Shown: piece by piece, positions 25,220 through 34,241 of the stretch
How positions within the stretch are numbered: position 1 is the stretch's first letter
Layout: the number at the start of each line of letters is the position of its first letter
Assembly: GCF_024296925.1 (NCBI RefSeq)
Contig: NZ_CP101125.1
Span: 6,326,501 to 6,390,500 of the forward strand
Length of the DNA: 64,000 bases
Direction of reading: 5' to 3'
Source of the DNA: Pseudomonas nunensis
GTDB lineage: Bacteria > Pseudomonadota > Gammaproteobacteria > Pseudomonadales > Pseudomonadaceae
Program-made: the position numbers and the translations under genes
The notes under the pieces: model-generated
Databases searched by the model: none
What the model was told of the DNA's origin: nothing
Seen by the model: the letters and a program-made list of their open reading frames with translations, nothing else

Positions 25220-26302
25220 ATGAAGATCGGTGTAATCGGTGGCGGCCAGTTGGGTCGCATGTTGGCGCTGGCGGGCACTCCGCTGGGCATGAACTTCGCT
25301 TTCCTTGACCCGGCGCCGGACGCCTGTGCCGCCGCGTTGGGCGAGCACCTGCGGGCCGATTACGGCGATCAGGATCACCTGCGCCAACTGGCCGAAGAAG
25401 TCGATCTGGTGACTTTCGAGTTCGAAAGCGTCCCGGCTGAAACCGTGGCTTTCCTGTCGCAGTTCGTCCCGGTCTACCCGAGCGCCGAAGCCCTGCGCAT
25501 CGCCCGCGATCGCTGGTTCGAGAAGAGCATGTTCAAGGACCTGGGGATTCCCACCCCGGCGTTCGCCGACATCCAGTCGCAAGCCGATCTGGATGCTGCT
25601 GTCGCTTCGATCGGTCTGCCGGCCGTGTTGAAAACCCGCACCCTGGGTTACGACGGCAAGGGCCAGAAAGTCCTGCGCAAACCGGAAGACGTGGTCGGCA
25701 CCTTCGCCGAACTGGGCAGCGTGGCCTGCCTGCTGGAAGGCTTTGTGCCGTTCACCGGTGAAGTCTCGCTGATCGCCGTACGTGCCCGCGATGGCGAAAC
25801 ACGCTTCTATCCACTGGTTCACAACACCCACGACAGCGGCATCCTCAAGCTGTCCGTGGCCAGCACCGATCACCCGCTGCAAGCCCTGGCTGAAGACTAC
25901 TCCAGCCGAGTGCTCAAGCAGCTGGAATATGTCGGCGTGATGGCGTTCGAATTCTTTGAAGTCGACGGTGGCCTCAAGGCCAACGAAATCGCCCCGCGCG
26001 TGCACAACTCCGGGCACTGGACCACCGAAGGCGCCGAGTGCAGCCAATTCGAAAACCACCTGCGGGCCGTTGCCGGTCTGCCGTTGGGTTCGACGGCCAA
26101 GATCGGCGAGAGCGCGATGCTCAACTTCATCGGTGTGGTACCGCCGGTAGAGAAAGTCATCGCCATCGACGATTGCCATTTGCACCACTACGGCAAGGCG
26201 TTCAAGGTCGGCCGCAAGGTCGGTCACGCCAATCTGCGTTGTGCAGATCGCGAGACGCTGGCGGCGCAGATCCTCAAGGTCGAAGCGCTCATCGCCGAAT
26301 AG
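25220..26302 (+). CDS. purK: N5-carboxyaminoimidazole ribonucleotide synthase
   Basis: A 360-residue ATP-grasp enzyme that carboxylates AIR with bicarbonate to N5-CAIR. The start MKIGVIGGGQLGRMLALAG is the family opening; TGAGG lies upstream, and an earlier in-frame TTG at 25211 is disfavoured. ATP-grasp features include LKTRTLGYDGKGQKV and, near the C-terminal third, EIAPRVHNSGHWT. It is in an operon with purE. No PurR-box search was possible here. Confidence 0.95.
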   Translation: MKIGVIGGGQLGRMLALAGTPLGMNFAFLDPAPDACAAALGEHLRADYGDQDHLRQLAEEVDLVTFEFESVPAETVAFLSQFVPVYPSAEALRIARDRWFEKSMFKDLGIPTPAFADIQSQADLDAAVASIGLPAVLKTRTLGYDGKGQKVLRKPEDVVGTFAELGSVACLLEGFVPFTGEVSLIAVRARDGETRFYPLVHNTHDSGILKLSVASTDHPLQALAEDYSSRVLKQLEYVGVMAFEFFEVDGGLKANEIAPRVHNSGHWTTEGAECSQFENHLRAVAGLPLGSTAKIGESAMLNFIGVVPPVEKVIAIDDCHLHHYGKAFKVGRKVGHANLRCADRETLAAQILKVEALIAE

Positions 26303-26420
26303 TTTCATGTGGCAGCGGCGGAACCTTCAGTGTCCGCCGTTCTCTGATGGCAGGATGCCAAAGTCTGACTAGGCTTGGGCTAGGTGTCCTGCTTCACCCA
26401 ATCAATCAGAGGGAAATGCC

Positions 26421-26666
26421 ATGGGAATTATCGGAACCATCTTTATCGGCTTGATCGTCGGCCTGCTGGCACGGTTCCTGAAACCGGGCGATGACAGCAT
26501 GGGTTGGATCATGACCATCCTGCTCGGTATCGGCGGTTCGCTGGCGGCCACTTATGGCGGCCAGGCGCTGGGCATTTACCAGGCTGGCCAAGGCGCGGGC
26601 TTCATCGGTGCACTGGTCGGTGCGATCGTGTTGCTGGTGGTCTACGGCCTGATCAAAAGAAACTGA
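26421..26666 (+). CDS. GlsB/YeaQ/YmgE family small membrane protein
   Basis: An 81-residue protein with three predicted membrane helices rich in Gly (GTIFIGLIVGLLARFL, GWIMTILLGIGGSLAATYG, FIGALVGAIVLLVVYGLI). This is the transglycosylase-associated protein family (YeaQ/YmgE/GlsB), often stress-induced, with no firm biochemical role. GAGGGAAAT lies before the ATG. A hairpin (cctctcggc/gccgagagg, 26682-26706) follows it. Confidence 0.9.
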   Translation: MGIIGTIFIGLIVGLLARFLKPGDDSMGWIMTILLGIGGSLAATYGGQALGIYQAGQGAGFIGALVGAIVLLVVYGLIKRN

Positions 26667-26681
26667 TTCAAGCGACAAAGT

Positions 26682-26706
26682 CCTCTCGGCTGCGCAGGCC
26701 GAGAGG
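26682..26706 (+). terminator. Hairpin between the YeaQ-like and DUF3299 genes
   Basis: A perfect 9-base stem (cctctcggc and gccgagagg) with a 7-base loop sits directly before the -10-like tagaat at 26709-26714. There is no T-run, so it may act as an mRNA 3' end stabiliser rather than a true terminator. Confidence 0.45.
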
Positions 26707-26754
26707 GCTAGAATGCTCGCCATTCCATCGACTCTCCCTTTGCCGAGCATCTCC

Positions 26755-27291
26755 ATGCGCCGTCTTCTGTTGACCCTCTTATTCCTGGGCTCGGGCCTTG
26801 CCCATGCCGGCGAACTGCCGGAAACCGACTGGCTGGAACTGATGCCCAAGTCGGACCAGAAAGCCCTCGAAGCCATGCCCGAAATCGACCACAACACCCC
26901 TGAAGGCGATGGCACCTTTACGTCAAAGGGTGGCATGAAGCAGGGCAAGGGTTTGCCGGCGGTGATGTACTCGACTAAAACCGTGCCGTCGATGAACGAC
27001 AAGAACATCCGCATCGGTGGTTACCCGGTGCCGCTGGAGTCCGACGCCAAGGGCCGCAGCACGCTGTTCTTCCTCGTGCCCTACCCGGGCGCCTGCATTC
27101 ACGTGCCGCCACCGCCGCCCAACCAGTTGGTGCTGGTGCGCTATCCGAAAGGCTTGAAGCTGGACGATATCTACACACCGCTGTGGGTGACCGGCACGCT
27201 GAAGATCGAGAAGGTCAACAACGACCTGGCCGACGCGGCGTATGCGCTGGATGCGGCGAAGGTTCGTGTGGTGAAAGAATCGGATTTGTAA
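26755..27291 (+). CDS. DUF3299 exported protein
   Basis: A 178-residue exported protein. Starting at ATG 26755 gives a signal peptide (MRRLLLTLLFLGSGLAHAGE). An earlier in-frame ATG at 26713 overlaps a tagaat sequence that looks like the -10 box, so it is unlikely to be the start. Motifs IGGYPVPLESDAKG and FFLVPYPGACIHVPPPPPNQ are typical of DUF3299, a periplasmic or lipoprotein-like family found near ABC-type membrane systems; function unknown. It ends before a REPIN. Confidence 0.82.
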   Translation: MRRLLLTLLFLGSGLAHAGELPETDWLELMPKSDQKALEAMPEIDHNTPEGDGTFTSKGGMKQGKGLPAVMYSTKTVPSMNDKNIRIGGYPVPLESDAKGRSTLFFLVPYPGACIHVPPPPPNQLVLVRYPKGLKLDDIYTPLWVTGTLKIEKVNNDLADAAYALDAAKVRVVKESDL

Positions 27292-27319
27292 GCGCCAGTC
27301 AGCCTGGCAAAGATCAAAT

Positions 27320-27407
27320 GTGGGAGCGGGCTTGCTCGCGAAAGCGGTGTTTCAGTCAACGATGATGTTGAATGTTACGCCCTCTTCGCGAGCAAGCCCG
27401 CTCCCAC
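27320..27407. repeat. REPIN, near-identical to the one at 19789
   Basis: An 88-base element whose arms and spacer match the element at 19789-19876 with two differences. It separates the DUF3299 gene from the convergent mutarotase gene. Confidence 0.88.
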
Positions 27408-27426
27408 ATTGGTTTTGCGGTGTTGC

Positions 27427-28326
27427 TTACAGGGGTTTGCTACCGATGCTCACGCCCAGTGTATGACTGGCACCCGCCGCCAGGTTCACCACATCGTCCA
27501 TCACGTTCGCCGTTTCGATGCATAGCATGCGCTGCCAGCCATCGTCGGCCATGTCGCTGAACGCCGCTGCGCGATCAATCCACGGATTCCAGATCACCGC
27601 CGTGCGCGAACCGCTGCTGGTCAGCTCGATGCGCCGTTCCCAGGCCGGGTCGACAATGCTCAGCTTCGCCGGAACATTCAGGTAGATGCGGTCGGTCTCG
27701 CCGGTAAAAGCCAGATCGCCGGTCTGCGTGGCCGTGGCCCAGTCCTTGGTCGTATCGATGTAACTCAAGCCATCCAGCCCTTCGACCTGCACGTTGCGCA
27801 CATCGCTGACGGCGAAATAACTGTGCAACGCCTGGCTGATCGTCACGGTTTCTGTGCCGCGGTTGTGGCTGGTCAGGCTGATGTGCAGTTGTTCATCCAG
27901 ACGAATGCTCAGCTTCAAGTCCACCTGATGCGGCCAGCCCGGAAAACCGCCTTCGGGGTAGGGCAGGATGAACTCCACCTTCAGGCTTTCACCCTCGGCT
28001 TCGATGCCACCCAGTTCCCAATCTGTCGCCCGGACAAAGCCGTGAGCGGCAGCGGGTTCACTGCTGACGCGCATCGCCTGCACGCTCTGCGGGTTGCGCG
28101 GGAAGTTACCAAACCACGGCCAGCACACCGGCACGCCGGCGCGGATGCTCTTGCCGGTCTTGAACACAGCTTCGTCGTTGAGCCAGATCAACGGCGGTTG
28201 CCCGGCCAATTGATAACTGAGGATGTGCGCGCCTTGCTGGGCCACCAGCAGTTCGGCCTGACCGTGGCGAATGCGCCAGCAGTTCAGTTCATCCAGTTTG
28301 ACGGCTTCAACGTTGGGCGTGCTCAT
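27427..28326 (-). CDS. D-hexose-6-phosphate mutarotase (YeaD-like)
   Basis: A 299-residue aldose-1-epimerase-like enzyme that interconverts alpha and beta anomers of hexose 6-phosphates. Recognisable motifs are KSIRAGVPVCWPWFG, AAAHGFVRATDWEL, and ALHSYFAVSDVRNVQVEGL, containing the two conserved catalytic His. The start at 28326 (MSTPNVEAVKLDEL) has GAGAG upstream; an upstream extension to 28359 is unlikely. Its role in sugar metabolism is by family; the neighbours give no clue. Confidence 0.87.
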   Translation of the reverse strand: MSTPNVEAVKLDELNCWRIRHGQAELLVAQQGAHILSYQLAGQPPLIWLNDEAVFKTGKSIRAGVPVCWPWFGNFPRNPQSVQAMRVSSEPAAAHGFVRATDWELGGIEAEGESLKVEFILPYPEGGFPGWPHQVDLKLSIRLDEQLHISLTSHNRGTETVTISQALHSYFAVSDVRNVQVEGLDGLSYIDTTKDWATATQTGDLAFTGETDRIYLNVPAKLSIVDPAWERRIELTSSGSRTAVIWNPWIDRAAAFSDMADDGWQRMLCIETANVMDDVVNLAAGASHTLGVSIGSKPL

Positions 28327-28383
28327 GGGGACAACTCTCAATTTGGAACAGGACTGCAATGGACCGCGAAAAGCGCGCCGTGT

Positions 28384-28788
28384 TTAACGCGCTCTTGGCG
28401 GGCACGAACGGGTGCGACCGCTGCCGTCGATGGCGACGAACACAAATACCGCTTCAGTCACTTTACGCCACTCACTGGACAGCGGATCGTCGCTCCAGAC
28501 CTCGACCATCATCTGGATCGAGCTGCGGCCGATTTCCAGGGCCTGGGTATAGAAGGAGAGCTGAGCGCCCACCGCCACCGGAACCAGGAACGCCATGCGG
28601 TCGATCGCAACGGTCGCGACGCGGCCACCAGCGACTTTGCTGGCCATTGCGGTGCCGGCCAAATCCATCTGCGCCACCAGCCAGCCGCCGAAAATATCGC
28701 CAAAGCCGTTGGTTTCGCGTGGAAGTGCAGTGATTTGCAGGGCCAGGTCGCCTTGCGGGATTGGATCTTCTTGTTCGAGCTCTATCAT
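28384..28788 (-). CDS. Acyl-CoA thioesterase (YciA-like hotdog fold)
   Basis: A 134-residue hotdog-fold thioesterase. The family pattern MPRETNGFGDIFGGWLVAQMDLAG is seen here as LPRETNGFGDIFGGWL, with the catalytic Asp/Asn region in GDIFGG and the TVAIDRMAFLVPV strand. YciA-type enzymes hydrolyse short- and medium-chain acyl-CoAs. The C-terminus is Arg-rich. The ribosome site is weak. Confidence 0.85.
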   Translation of the reverse strand: MIELEQEDPIPQGDLALQITALPRETNGFGDIFGGWLVAQMDLAGTAMASKVAGGRVATVAIDRMAFLVPVAVGAQLSFYTQALEIGRSSIQMMVEVWSDDPLSSEWRKVTEAVFVFVAIDGSGRTRSCPPRAR

Positions 28789-29151
28789 GCCGGGGGTGCC
28801 TCTGACCCGTGACTCTACGTTGGTCTTTCAGGTGAATAGCCGTCTTCAAGAAAAACGATTCAGCCCGAACATACTACGTTCGTCACGTTTTTCGTAAGGC
28901 GCCTAAAGGGAAACTCTGCGAAATCGCCTGTGGAGCCCGGCAGGCGTTTTCGCACAGCAACCCTTACAAACTGTTGCAAGATTGCGAGTATATCGGTCGG
29001 TAGACTCCGAGACGACCGTCCGGTTCTCATTTCGACCGTCAAATACGCACCTCTATGTGCTTTTTCGAACAATTTGCTATCGTGCGGACCTGCCCAAGCC
29101 TCCGCCAGCGTTGTTGGGGTTGCAGATCCGACTATAAGAGAAGCCCTTGCC
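28789..29151. other. 363-base intergenic region between the thioesterase and MFS genes
   Basis: A divergent region that should hold promoters for both genes. It contains cggtcg near 28997 and cgaccg near 29013 as an imperfect inverted repeat, and ttgctatcgt near 29073 as a possible -10 for the MFS gene. No coding region or repeat element is evident. Confidence 0.5.
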
Positions 29152-30450
29152 ATGACCACAGCGCCCTCGAGCACTGCGCAGCCAACGCAATCCGCACGTC
29201 CGTTGACCCGCAATGATTACAAGACCTTGTCGCTGTCCGCCCTGGGCGGCGCGCTGGAGTTCTACGACTTCATCATCTTCGTGTTCTTCGCCACCGTGGT
29301 CGGCAAGCTGTTCTTCCCGGCCGACATGCCCGAGTGGCTGCGTCTGATGCAGACCTTCGGTATCTTCGCCGCCGGCTACCTGGCGCGTCCGTTGGGCGGC
29401 ATCGTCATGGCGCACTTCGGCGACCTGCTGGGGCGCAAGAAGATGTTCACCCTGAGCATTTTCATGATGGCTGTGCCGACCCTGATCATGGGCCTGCTGC
29501 CAACCTATGCGCAGATCGGCATGTGGGCGCCGATCCTGTTGCTGCTGATGCGCGTGATTCAGGGCGCAGCGATTGGCGGTGAAGTGCCCGGCGCCTGGGT
29601 CTTCGTTTCCGAACACGTGCCACAGCGGCACATCGGCTACGCCTGCGGCACCCTGACCAGCGGTCTGACGGCCGGCATTCTCCTGGGTTCGCTGGTCGCC
29701 ACGGCGATCAACAGCATCTATACCCCGGTGGAAGTGTCGGATTACGCCTGGCGGATCCCGTTCCTGCTCGGCGGCGTGTTTGGCCTGTTCTCGGTCTACC
29801 TGCGCCGCTGGCTCCACGAAACCCCGGTGTTCGCCGAACTGCAACTGCGCAAGGCCCTGGCCGAAGAAGTGCCGCTGCGCGCGGTGCTGCGCGACCATCG
29901 CGGGGCGATCGTGATTTCCATGCTGCTGACCTGGCTGCTGTCCGCCGGCATCATCGTGGTCATCCTGATGACCCCGACCGTGCTGCAGACCGTTTACCAC
30001 TTCACCCCGACCACCGCGTTGCAGGCCAATAGCCTGGCAATCGTGTTCCTGAGCCTGGGTTGCGTGGCCTCCGGTGCGCTGGCTGATCGTTTCGGCGCCG
30101 GTCGGGTGTTCGTGTTCGGCAGTGCGTTGCTGCTGTTGAGTTCATGGACTTTCTATCACAGCCTGTTTGATCACCCGGATTGGCTGTTCCCGATGTACGC
30201 AGTCACCGGTCTGCTGGTCGGCACCATCGGCGCCGTGCCGTACGTGATGGTCAAAGCTTTCCCGGCAGTGGTGCGTTTCAGCGGCCTGTCGTTCTCCTAC
30301 AACCTGGCCTACGCGATCTTCGGCGGCTTGACCCCGATGATCGTGACGTTGCTGCTCAAGGAAAGCCCGATGGGGCCTGCCTATTATGTGGCGATCATTT
30401 GCGGGGTCGGGATTCTGGTGGGGGCTTATCTTTGGAAGAAGGGGCGTTAA
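29152..30450 (+). CDS. MFS transporter, metabolite:proton symporter (MHS) type
   Basis: A 432-residue, roughly 12-helix major facilitator protein. Typical MHS features are GGALEFYDFIIFVFFATVVG near the N-terminus, RPLGGIVMAHFGDLLGRKKMF, and the GGEVPGAWVFVSEHVP segment in the fourth to fifth helices. MHS members import organic acids, betaine or similar solutes; the substrate here is unknown. I chose the ATG at 29152 (MTTAPSSTAQP) rather than the longer upstream reading. It lies just before the pst operon, where a MFS gene also occurs in other pseudomonads. Confidence 0.88.
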   Translation: MTTAPSSTAQPTQSARPLTRNDYKTLSLSALGGALEFYDFIIFVFFATVVGKLFFPADMPEWLRLMQTFGIFAAGYLARPLGGIVMAHFGDLLGRKKMFTLSIFMMAVPTLIMGLLPTYAQIGMWAPILLLLMRVIQGAAIGGEVPGAWVFVSEHVPQRHIGYACGTLTSGLTAGILLGSLVATAINSIYTPVEVSDYAWRIPFLLGGVFGLFSVYLRRWLHETPVFAELQLRKALAEEVPLRAVLRDHRGAIVISMLLTWLLSAGIIVVILMTPTVLQTVYHFTPTTALQANSLAIVFLSLGCVASGALADRFGAGRVFVFGSALLLLSSWTFYHSLFDHPDWLFPMYAVTGLLVGTIGAVPYVMVKAFPAVVRFSGLSFSYNLAYAIFGGLTPMIVTLLLKESPMGPAYYVAIICGVGILVGAYLWKKGR

Positions 30451-30481
30451 GGCGACTTCTTGTATCGTCTGTGCCGACGTC

Positions 30482-30571
30482 TTCGCGGGCAAGCCTCGCT
30501 CCTACAGAATTGAAGTCGTTCGCATGATGCGTGTACGACTCGGACCTGTAGGAGCGAGGCTTGCCCGCGAA
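30482..30571. repeat. REPIN (gtaggagcgaggcttgcccg type, inverted orientation)
   Basis: Arms reading ttcgcgggcaagcctcgctc and, at the other end, gtaggagcgaggcttgcccg, around a 45-base spacer that includes gcatgatgc. It lies between the MFS gene and the Pho box of pstS. Confidence 0.85.
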
Positions 30572-30612
30572 GAACGATTACACGGAATTACTTCGAAACA
30601 CTGAATGCTGGC

Positions 30613-30641
30613 CTTTCATCCAATTGTCATATTTCAGCCAT
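30613..30641 (+). promoter_or_regulatory. Pho box upstream of pstS
   Basis: Three 7-base half-sites at 11-base spacing: ctttcat (30613-30619), ttgtcat (30624-30630) and cagccat (30635-30641). The PhoB consensus is CTGTCAT repeats at 11 bases. This fits phosphate-starvation activation of pstS. Confidence 0.72.
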
Positions 30642-30708
30642 AGAGTGTTCATACGGCCTGCTGATACTTGGCCCCGACTTAACACACCCTATCTGCTAGG
30701 AGTAAGGC

Positions 30709-31710
30709 ATGAAACTGAAGCGTTTGATGGCGGCAATGACTTTTGTCGCTGCTGGCGTTGCGACTGCCAACGCGTTCGCCGCTGTTGACCCTGCTATCCC
30801 GAGCTACACCAAAACCACTGGTGTGTCGGGCAACCTGTCCAGCGTCGGCTCCGATACCCTGGCCAACCTCATGACCCTGTGGGCTGAGAACTACAAAAAA
30901 GAATACCCGAACGTAAACATCCAGATTCAGGCCGCTGGCTCCGCCACTGCGCCACCTGCGTTGACTGAAGGCACCTCTAACCTGGGCCCGATGAGCCGCA
31001 AAATGAAGGACACCGAACTGGCTGCCTTCGAGCAGAAGTACGGCTACAAGCCAACCGCAATCCCGGTTGCCGTGGACGCCCTGGCGGTGTTCGTGCACAA
31101 AGACAACCCGATCCAGCACCTGACCATGGAACAAGTCGACGCGATCTTCTCCTCGACTCGTCTGTGCGGCGCTAAAACCGACGTTAAAACCTGGGGCGAC
31201 CTGGGTGTGACCGGCGACCTGGCCAACAAGCCGGTTCAACTGTTCGGTCGTAACTCGGTATCCGGCACTTATGGCTACTTCAAAGAAGAAGCCCTGTGCA
31301 AAGGCGACTACAAACCAAACGTCAACGAACAACCAGGCTCGGCTTCGGTCGTGCAGTCGATCAGCTCCTCGCTGAATGGTATCGGTTACTCGGGCATCGG
31401 CTACAAGACTGCTAGCGTGAAAACTGTAGCCCTGTCGAAGAAAGGCAGCACCGAGTTCATCGAAGACAGCGAAGAAAACGCACTGAACGGCAAATACCCG
31501 CTGTCGCGTTTCCTCTACGTGTACGTCAACAAAGCCCCGAACAAGCCTCTGGCACCGCTGGAAGCCGAGTTCGTGAAACTGGTTCTGTCCAAACAGGGCC
31601 AGGAAGTTGTAGTGAAAGACGGCTACATCCCACTGCCAGCCAAGGTTGCTGCAAAAGCACTGGCTGACCTGGGTCTGCAAGAAGGCGGCGCTGAAGTCGC
31701 AAAGAAGTAA
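30709..31710 (+). CDS. pstS: Phosphate ABC transporter substrate-binding protein
   Basis: A 333-residue periplasmic phosphate-binding protein of the Pst high-affinity uptake system. A signal peptide ([23 protein letters not shown]) is followed by the phosphate-binding motifs [12 protein letters not shown] and [23 protein letters not shown], then [14 protein letters not shown] Pho box lies 70 bases upstream. The gene is followed by a strong hairpin and a repeat before pstC, which commonly allows pstS to be expressed well above the membrane genes. Ribosome site AGGAG precedes ATG. Confidence 0.95.
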   Translation: MKLKRLMAAMTFVAAGVATANAFAAVDPAIPSYTKTTGVSGNLSSVGSDTLANLMTLWAENYKKEYPNVNIQIQAAGSATAPPALTEGTSNLGPMSRKMKDTELAAFEQKYGYKPTAIPVAVDALAVFVHKDNPIQHLTMEQVDAIFSSTRLCGAKTDVKTWGDLGVTGDLANKPVQLFGRNSVSGTYGYFKEEALCKGDYKPNVNEQPGSASVVQSISSSLNGIGYSGIGYKTASVKTVALSKKGSTEFIEDSEENALNGKYPLSRFLYVYVNKAPNKPLAPLEAEFVKLVLSKQGQEVVVKDGYIPLPAKVAAKALADLGLQEGGAEVAKK

Positions 31711-31716
31711 CACCCT

Positions 31717-31740
31717 AGGTCCGGGGCTCGCCCCGGACCT
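31717..31740 (+). terminator. Strong hairpin after pstS
   Basis: aggtccgggg (31717-31726) and ccccggacct (31731-31740) form a perfect 10-base stem with a 4-base loop. No T-run follows, so it may be an mRNA stabiliser or a partial terminator between pstS and pstC. Confidence 0.55.
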
Positions 31741-31742
31741 GT

Positions 31743-31840
31743 GTAGGAGCTGACGAGTGAAACGAGGCTGCGATCTTTTGATCTTGCAGTTAAAAGCCAG
31801 ATCAAAAGATCGCAGCCTCGGTGCCCTCGACAGCTCCTAC
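31743..31840. repeat. Inverted repeat of the gtaggagct/tgcgatcttttgat type
   Basis: gtaggagctg at the left and cagctcctac at the right enclose aggctgcgatcttttgatct and its reverse complement agatcaaaagatcgcagcct. The core tgcgatcttttgat also occurs at 8161. This is a repeat family distinct from the main REPINs. Confidence 0.75.
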
Positions 31841-31892
31841 GCCCCCCAAAATTTTCGGTCCTCTGCCAGTACCCTCTGGCGGCGGATTTGTT

Positions 31893-31921
31893 GCGTCACT
31901 GCATTGTCATCTTTCTGTCAT
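31893..31921 (+). promoter_or_regulatory. Pho box upstream of pstC
   Basis: Three half-sites at 11-base spacing: gcgtcac (31893-31899), ttgtcat (31904-31910) and ctgtcat (31915-31921). This is the best PhoB match in the window. pstC therefore has its own PhoB-dependent promoter, with tagggt at about 31932 as a possible -10. Confidence 0.8.
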
Positions 31922-31943
31922 ACAGGATCGCTAGGGTGTGCGC

Positions 31944-34226
31944 ATGAATGATCTGGCCAATTCCACCATGACTACCAATCCCCCCAAGCGAATTGACTTC
32001 AATACGCCTGAGTTGCAACGCAAGCGCCGAATTCGTGCGCTCAAAGATCGCCTGACCCGCTGGTACGTCCTCGTCGGCGGCCTCGCCGTCCTCGGCGCGA
32101 TCACGCTGATCTTTTTCTTCCTTGCCTACGTGGTTGCGCCGCTGTTCCAGGGTGCCAGCCTGACCGCCAAGGACGCCATCACCCCGGCCTGGATTCAAGA
32201 CGCCGGCAAGCCGCTGATGATCTCTCTGGAAGAACAGAACCAGGTCGCCATGCGGGTTTCCGACAAGGGCCAGGCGCTGTTCTTCGACATCGACAGTGGT
32301 GCCGAACTCAAGCGTGTCGATCTGCCGATTCCGGCCGGCACCACCGTGACGTCCATCGGCGAAGACCAGCCAGGTCATCCGCTGGTCGCGGTCGGTCTGT
32401 CCAACGGTCAGGCGCTGGTGTTCCGTCACACGTATAAAGTCAGCTACCCGGACAACAAGAAAACCATCTCGCCGGCCATCGATTTCCCGTACGGCGATAC
32501 CCCGATTGCGCTGAACGAGGCGGGCGGGGCGCTGGAGCACGTCAGCCTCAACGCCACCGACACCACGCTGATGCTGGTCGGCTCCACCGGTTCGCAACTC
32601 AATGTGCTCTCGCTGACCAGCGAAGAAAACATGATGACCGGCGAAGTCACCAACGAGCAGAAGCGCATCGACCTGCCGCAAATGACCGAGCCGGTGAAGA
32701 ACATCTTCGTCGACCCGCGCCAGCAGTGGTTGTACGTAATCAACGGGCGTGCCCAGGCCGATGTGTTCAGCCTGCGCGACAAGAGCCTTAACGGTCGCTA
32801 CAAACTGCTGGAAAACGGCGATGCCGAGATTACCGCCAGCACCCAACTGGTGGGCGGTATCTCGCTGATCATGGGTGATTCCAAGGGTGGTCTGGCCCAG
32901 TGGTTCATGGCCCGCGACCCGGATGGCGAACTGCGTCTGAAGCAGATCCGCAACTTCCAGATGGGCACCACGCCGATCGTTGAAATCACCGCTGAAGAGC
33001 GTCGCAAAGGCTTCATCGCCCTCGACGCCTCCGGCAAGCTCGGCGTGTTCCACAGCACCGCGCACCGCACGTTGCTGGTTGATCAAGTGGTCGAAGGCCA
33101 AGGGATTTTCGGTCTGTCGCCACGGGCCAACCGCGTGATCGTGGAAGCTGGCGGCAAGATTCAACCGCTGCTGCTCGACAACCCGCACCCGGAAGTGTCG
33201 TGGAGCGCGTTGTGGAGCAAGGTCTGGTACGAGAACTACGACGAGCCTAAATACGTCTGGCAATCGACCGCTGCCAACACCGACTTCGAACCCAAGCTGA
33301 GCCTGTCTCCGCTGACCTTCGGTACGCTGAAAGCCGCGTTCTACGCCATGCTGCTCGCCGCACCACTGGCCGTCGCCGCTGCCATCTACACCGCGTACTT
33401 CATGGCTCCGGGCATGCGCCGCAAGGTCAAACCGGTGATCGAGCTGATGGAAGCGATGCCGACGGTGATCCTCGGTTTCTTCGCCGGCCTGTTCCTCGCA
33501 CCGTATGTCGAAGGGCATTTGCCGGGCATCTTCAGCTTGCTGATGCTGCTGCCGATTGGCGTGCTGGTGGCCGGTTTCATCTTCAGCCGCTTGCCTGAAT
33601 CCATCCGCCTGAAAGTGCCGGACGGCTGGGAAGCCGCGATTCTGATCCCGGTGATTCTGTTTGTGGGCTGGCTCTCGCTGTACATGAGCCCGTACATGGA
33701 AACCTGGTTCTTCGGCGGCGACATGCGCATGTGGATCTCCCACGACCTGGGCATCACCTACGACCAGCGCAACGCCTTGGTGGTCGGTCTGGCCATGGGC
33801 TTCGCGGTGATCCCGAACATCTACTCCATCGCCGAAGACGCCGTGTTCAGCGTGCCTCGCGGCCTGACCCTCGGTTCCCTGGCCCTCGGTGCCACGCCGT
33901 GGCAGACCATGACCCGCGTGGTGATTCTGACCGCGAGCCCGGGCATCTTCTCGGCGCTGATGATCGGTATGGGCCGCGCGGTCGGTGAAACGATGATCGT
34001 GCTGATGGCCACCGGTAACACCCCGGTCATGGAAATGAACCTGTTCGAAGGCCTGCGCACCCTGGCTGCCAACGTCGCGGTGGAAATGCCGGAGTCGGAA
34101 GTCGGCGGCAGCCACTACCGCGTGCTGTTCCTCTCGGCGCTGGTGCTGCTGTTGTTCACCTTCGTCATGAACACCCTCGCGGAGCTGATTCGTCAGCGTC
34201 TGCGCAAGAAATACTCGTCGCTTTAA
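31944..34226 (+). CDS. pstC: Phosphate ABC transporter permease PstC (large form)
   Basis: A 760-residue inner-membrane permease. One N-terminal helix (LVGGLAVLGAITLIFFFLAYVVA) is followed by an approximately 400-residue periplasmic insert with beta-propeller-like repeats (IGEDQPGHPLVAVGLSNGQAL), then the canonical permease helices from about residue 460 (AAFYAMLLAAPLAVAAAIY) and the EAA-type loop. E. coli PstC is about 320 residues, so the insert is a lineage feature also known in Pseudomonas. Start chosen at ATG 31944; GTG 31938 is an alternative. It lies in the pst operon behind a Pho box. Confidence 0.93.
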   Translation: MNDLANSTMTTNPPKRIDFNTPELQRKRRIRALKDRLTRWYVLVGGLAVLGAITLIFFFLAYVVAPLFQGASLTAKDAITPAWIQDAGKPLMISLEEQNQVAMRVSDKGQALFFDIDSGAELKRVDLPIPAGTTVTSIGEDQPGHPLVAVGLSNGQALVFRHTYKVSYPDNKKTISPAIDFPYGDTPIALNEAGGALEHVSLNATDTTLMLVGSTGSQLNVLSLTSEENMMTGEVTNEQKRIDLPQMTEPVKNIFVDPRQQWLYVINGRAQADVFSLRDKSLNGRYKLLENGDAEITASTQLVGGISLIMGDSKGGLAQWFMARDPDGELRLKQIRNFQMGTTPIVEITAEERRKGFIALDASGKLGVFHSTAHRTLLVDQVVEGQGIFGLSPRANRVIVEAGGKIQPLLLDNPHPEVSWSALWSKVWYENYDEPKYVWQSTAANTDFEPKLSLSPLTFGTLKAAFYAMLLAAPLAVAAAIYTAYFMAPGMRRKVKPVIELMEAMPTVILGFFAGLFLAPYVEGHLPGIFSLLMLLPIGVLVAGFIFSRLPESIRLKVPDGWEAAILIPVILFVGWLSLYMSPYMETWFFGGDMRMWISHDLGITYDQRNALVVGLAMGFAVIPNIYSIAEDAVFSVPRGLTLGSLALGATPWQTMTRVVILTASPGIFSALMIGMGRAVGETMIVLMATGNTPVMEMNLFEGLRTLAANVAVEMPESEVGGSHYRVLFLSALVLLLFTFVMNTLAELIRQRLRKKYSSL

Positions 34227-34241
34227 GAAAGGTAGAAGTCT

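Noticed and set aside
26713..26754. Longer N-terminus of the DUF3299 protein from ATG 26713
   Set aside because: The ATG lies in a tagaat -10-like sequence and would push the signal peptide inward; the start at 26755 gives a normal signal peptide.
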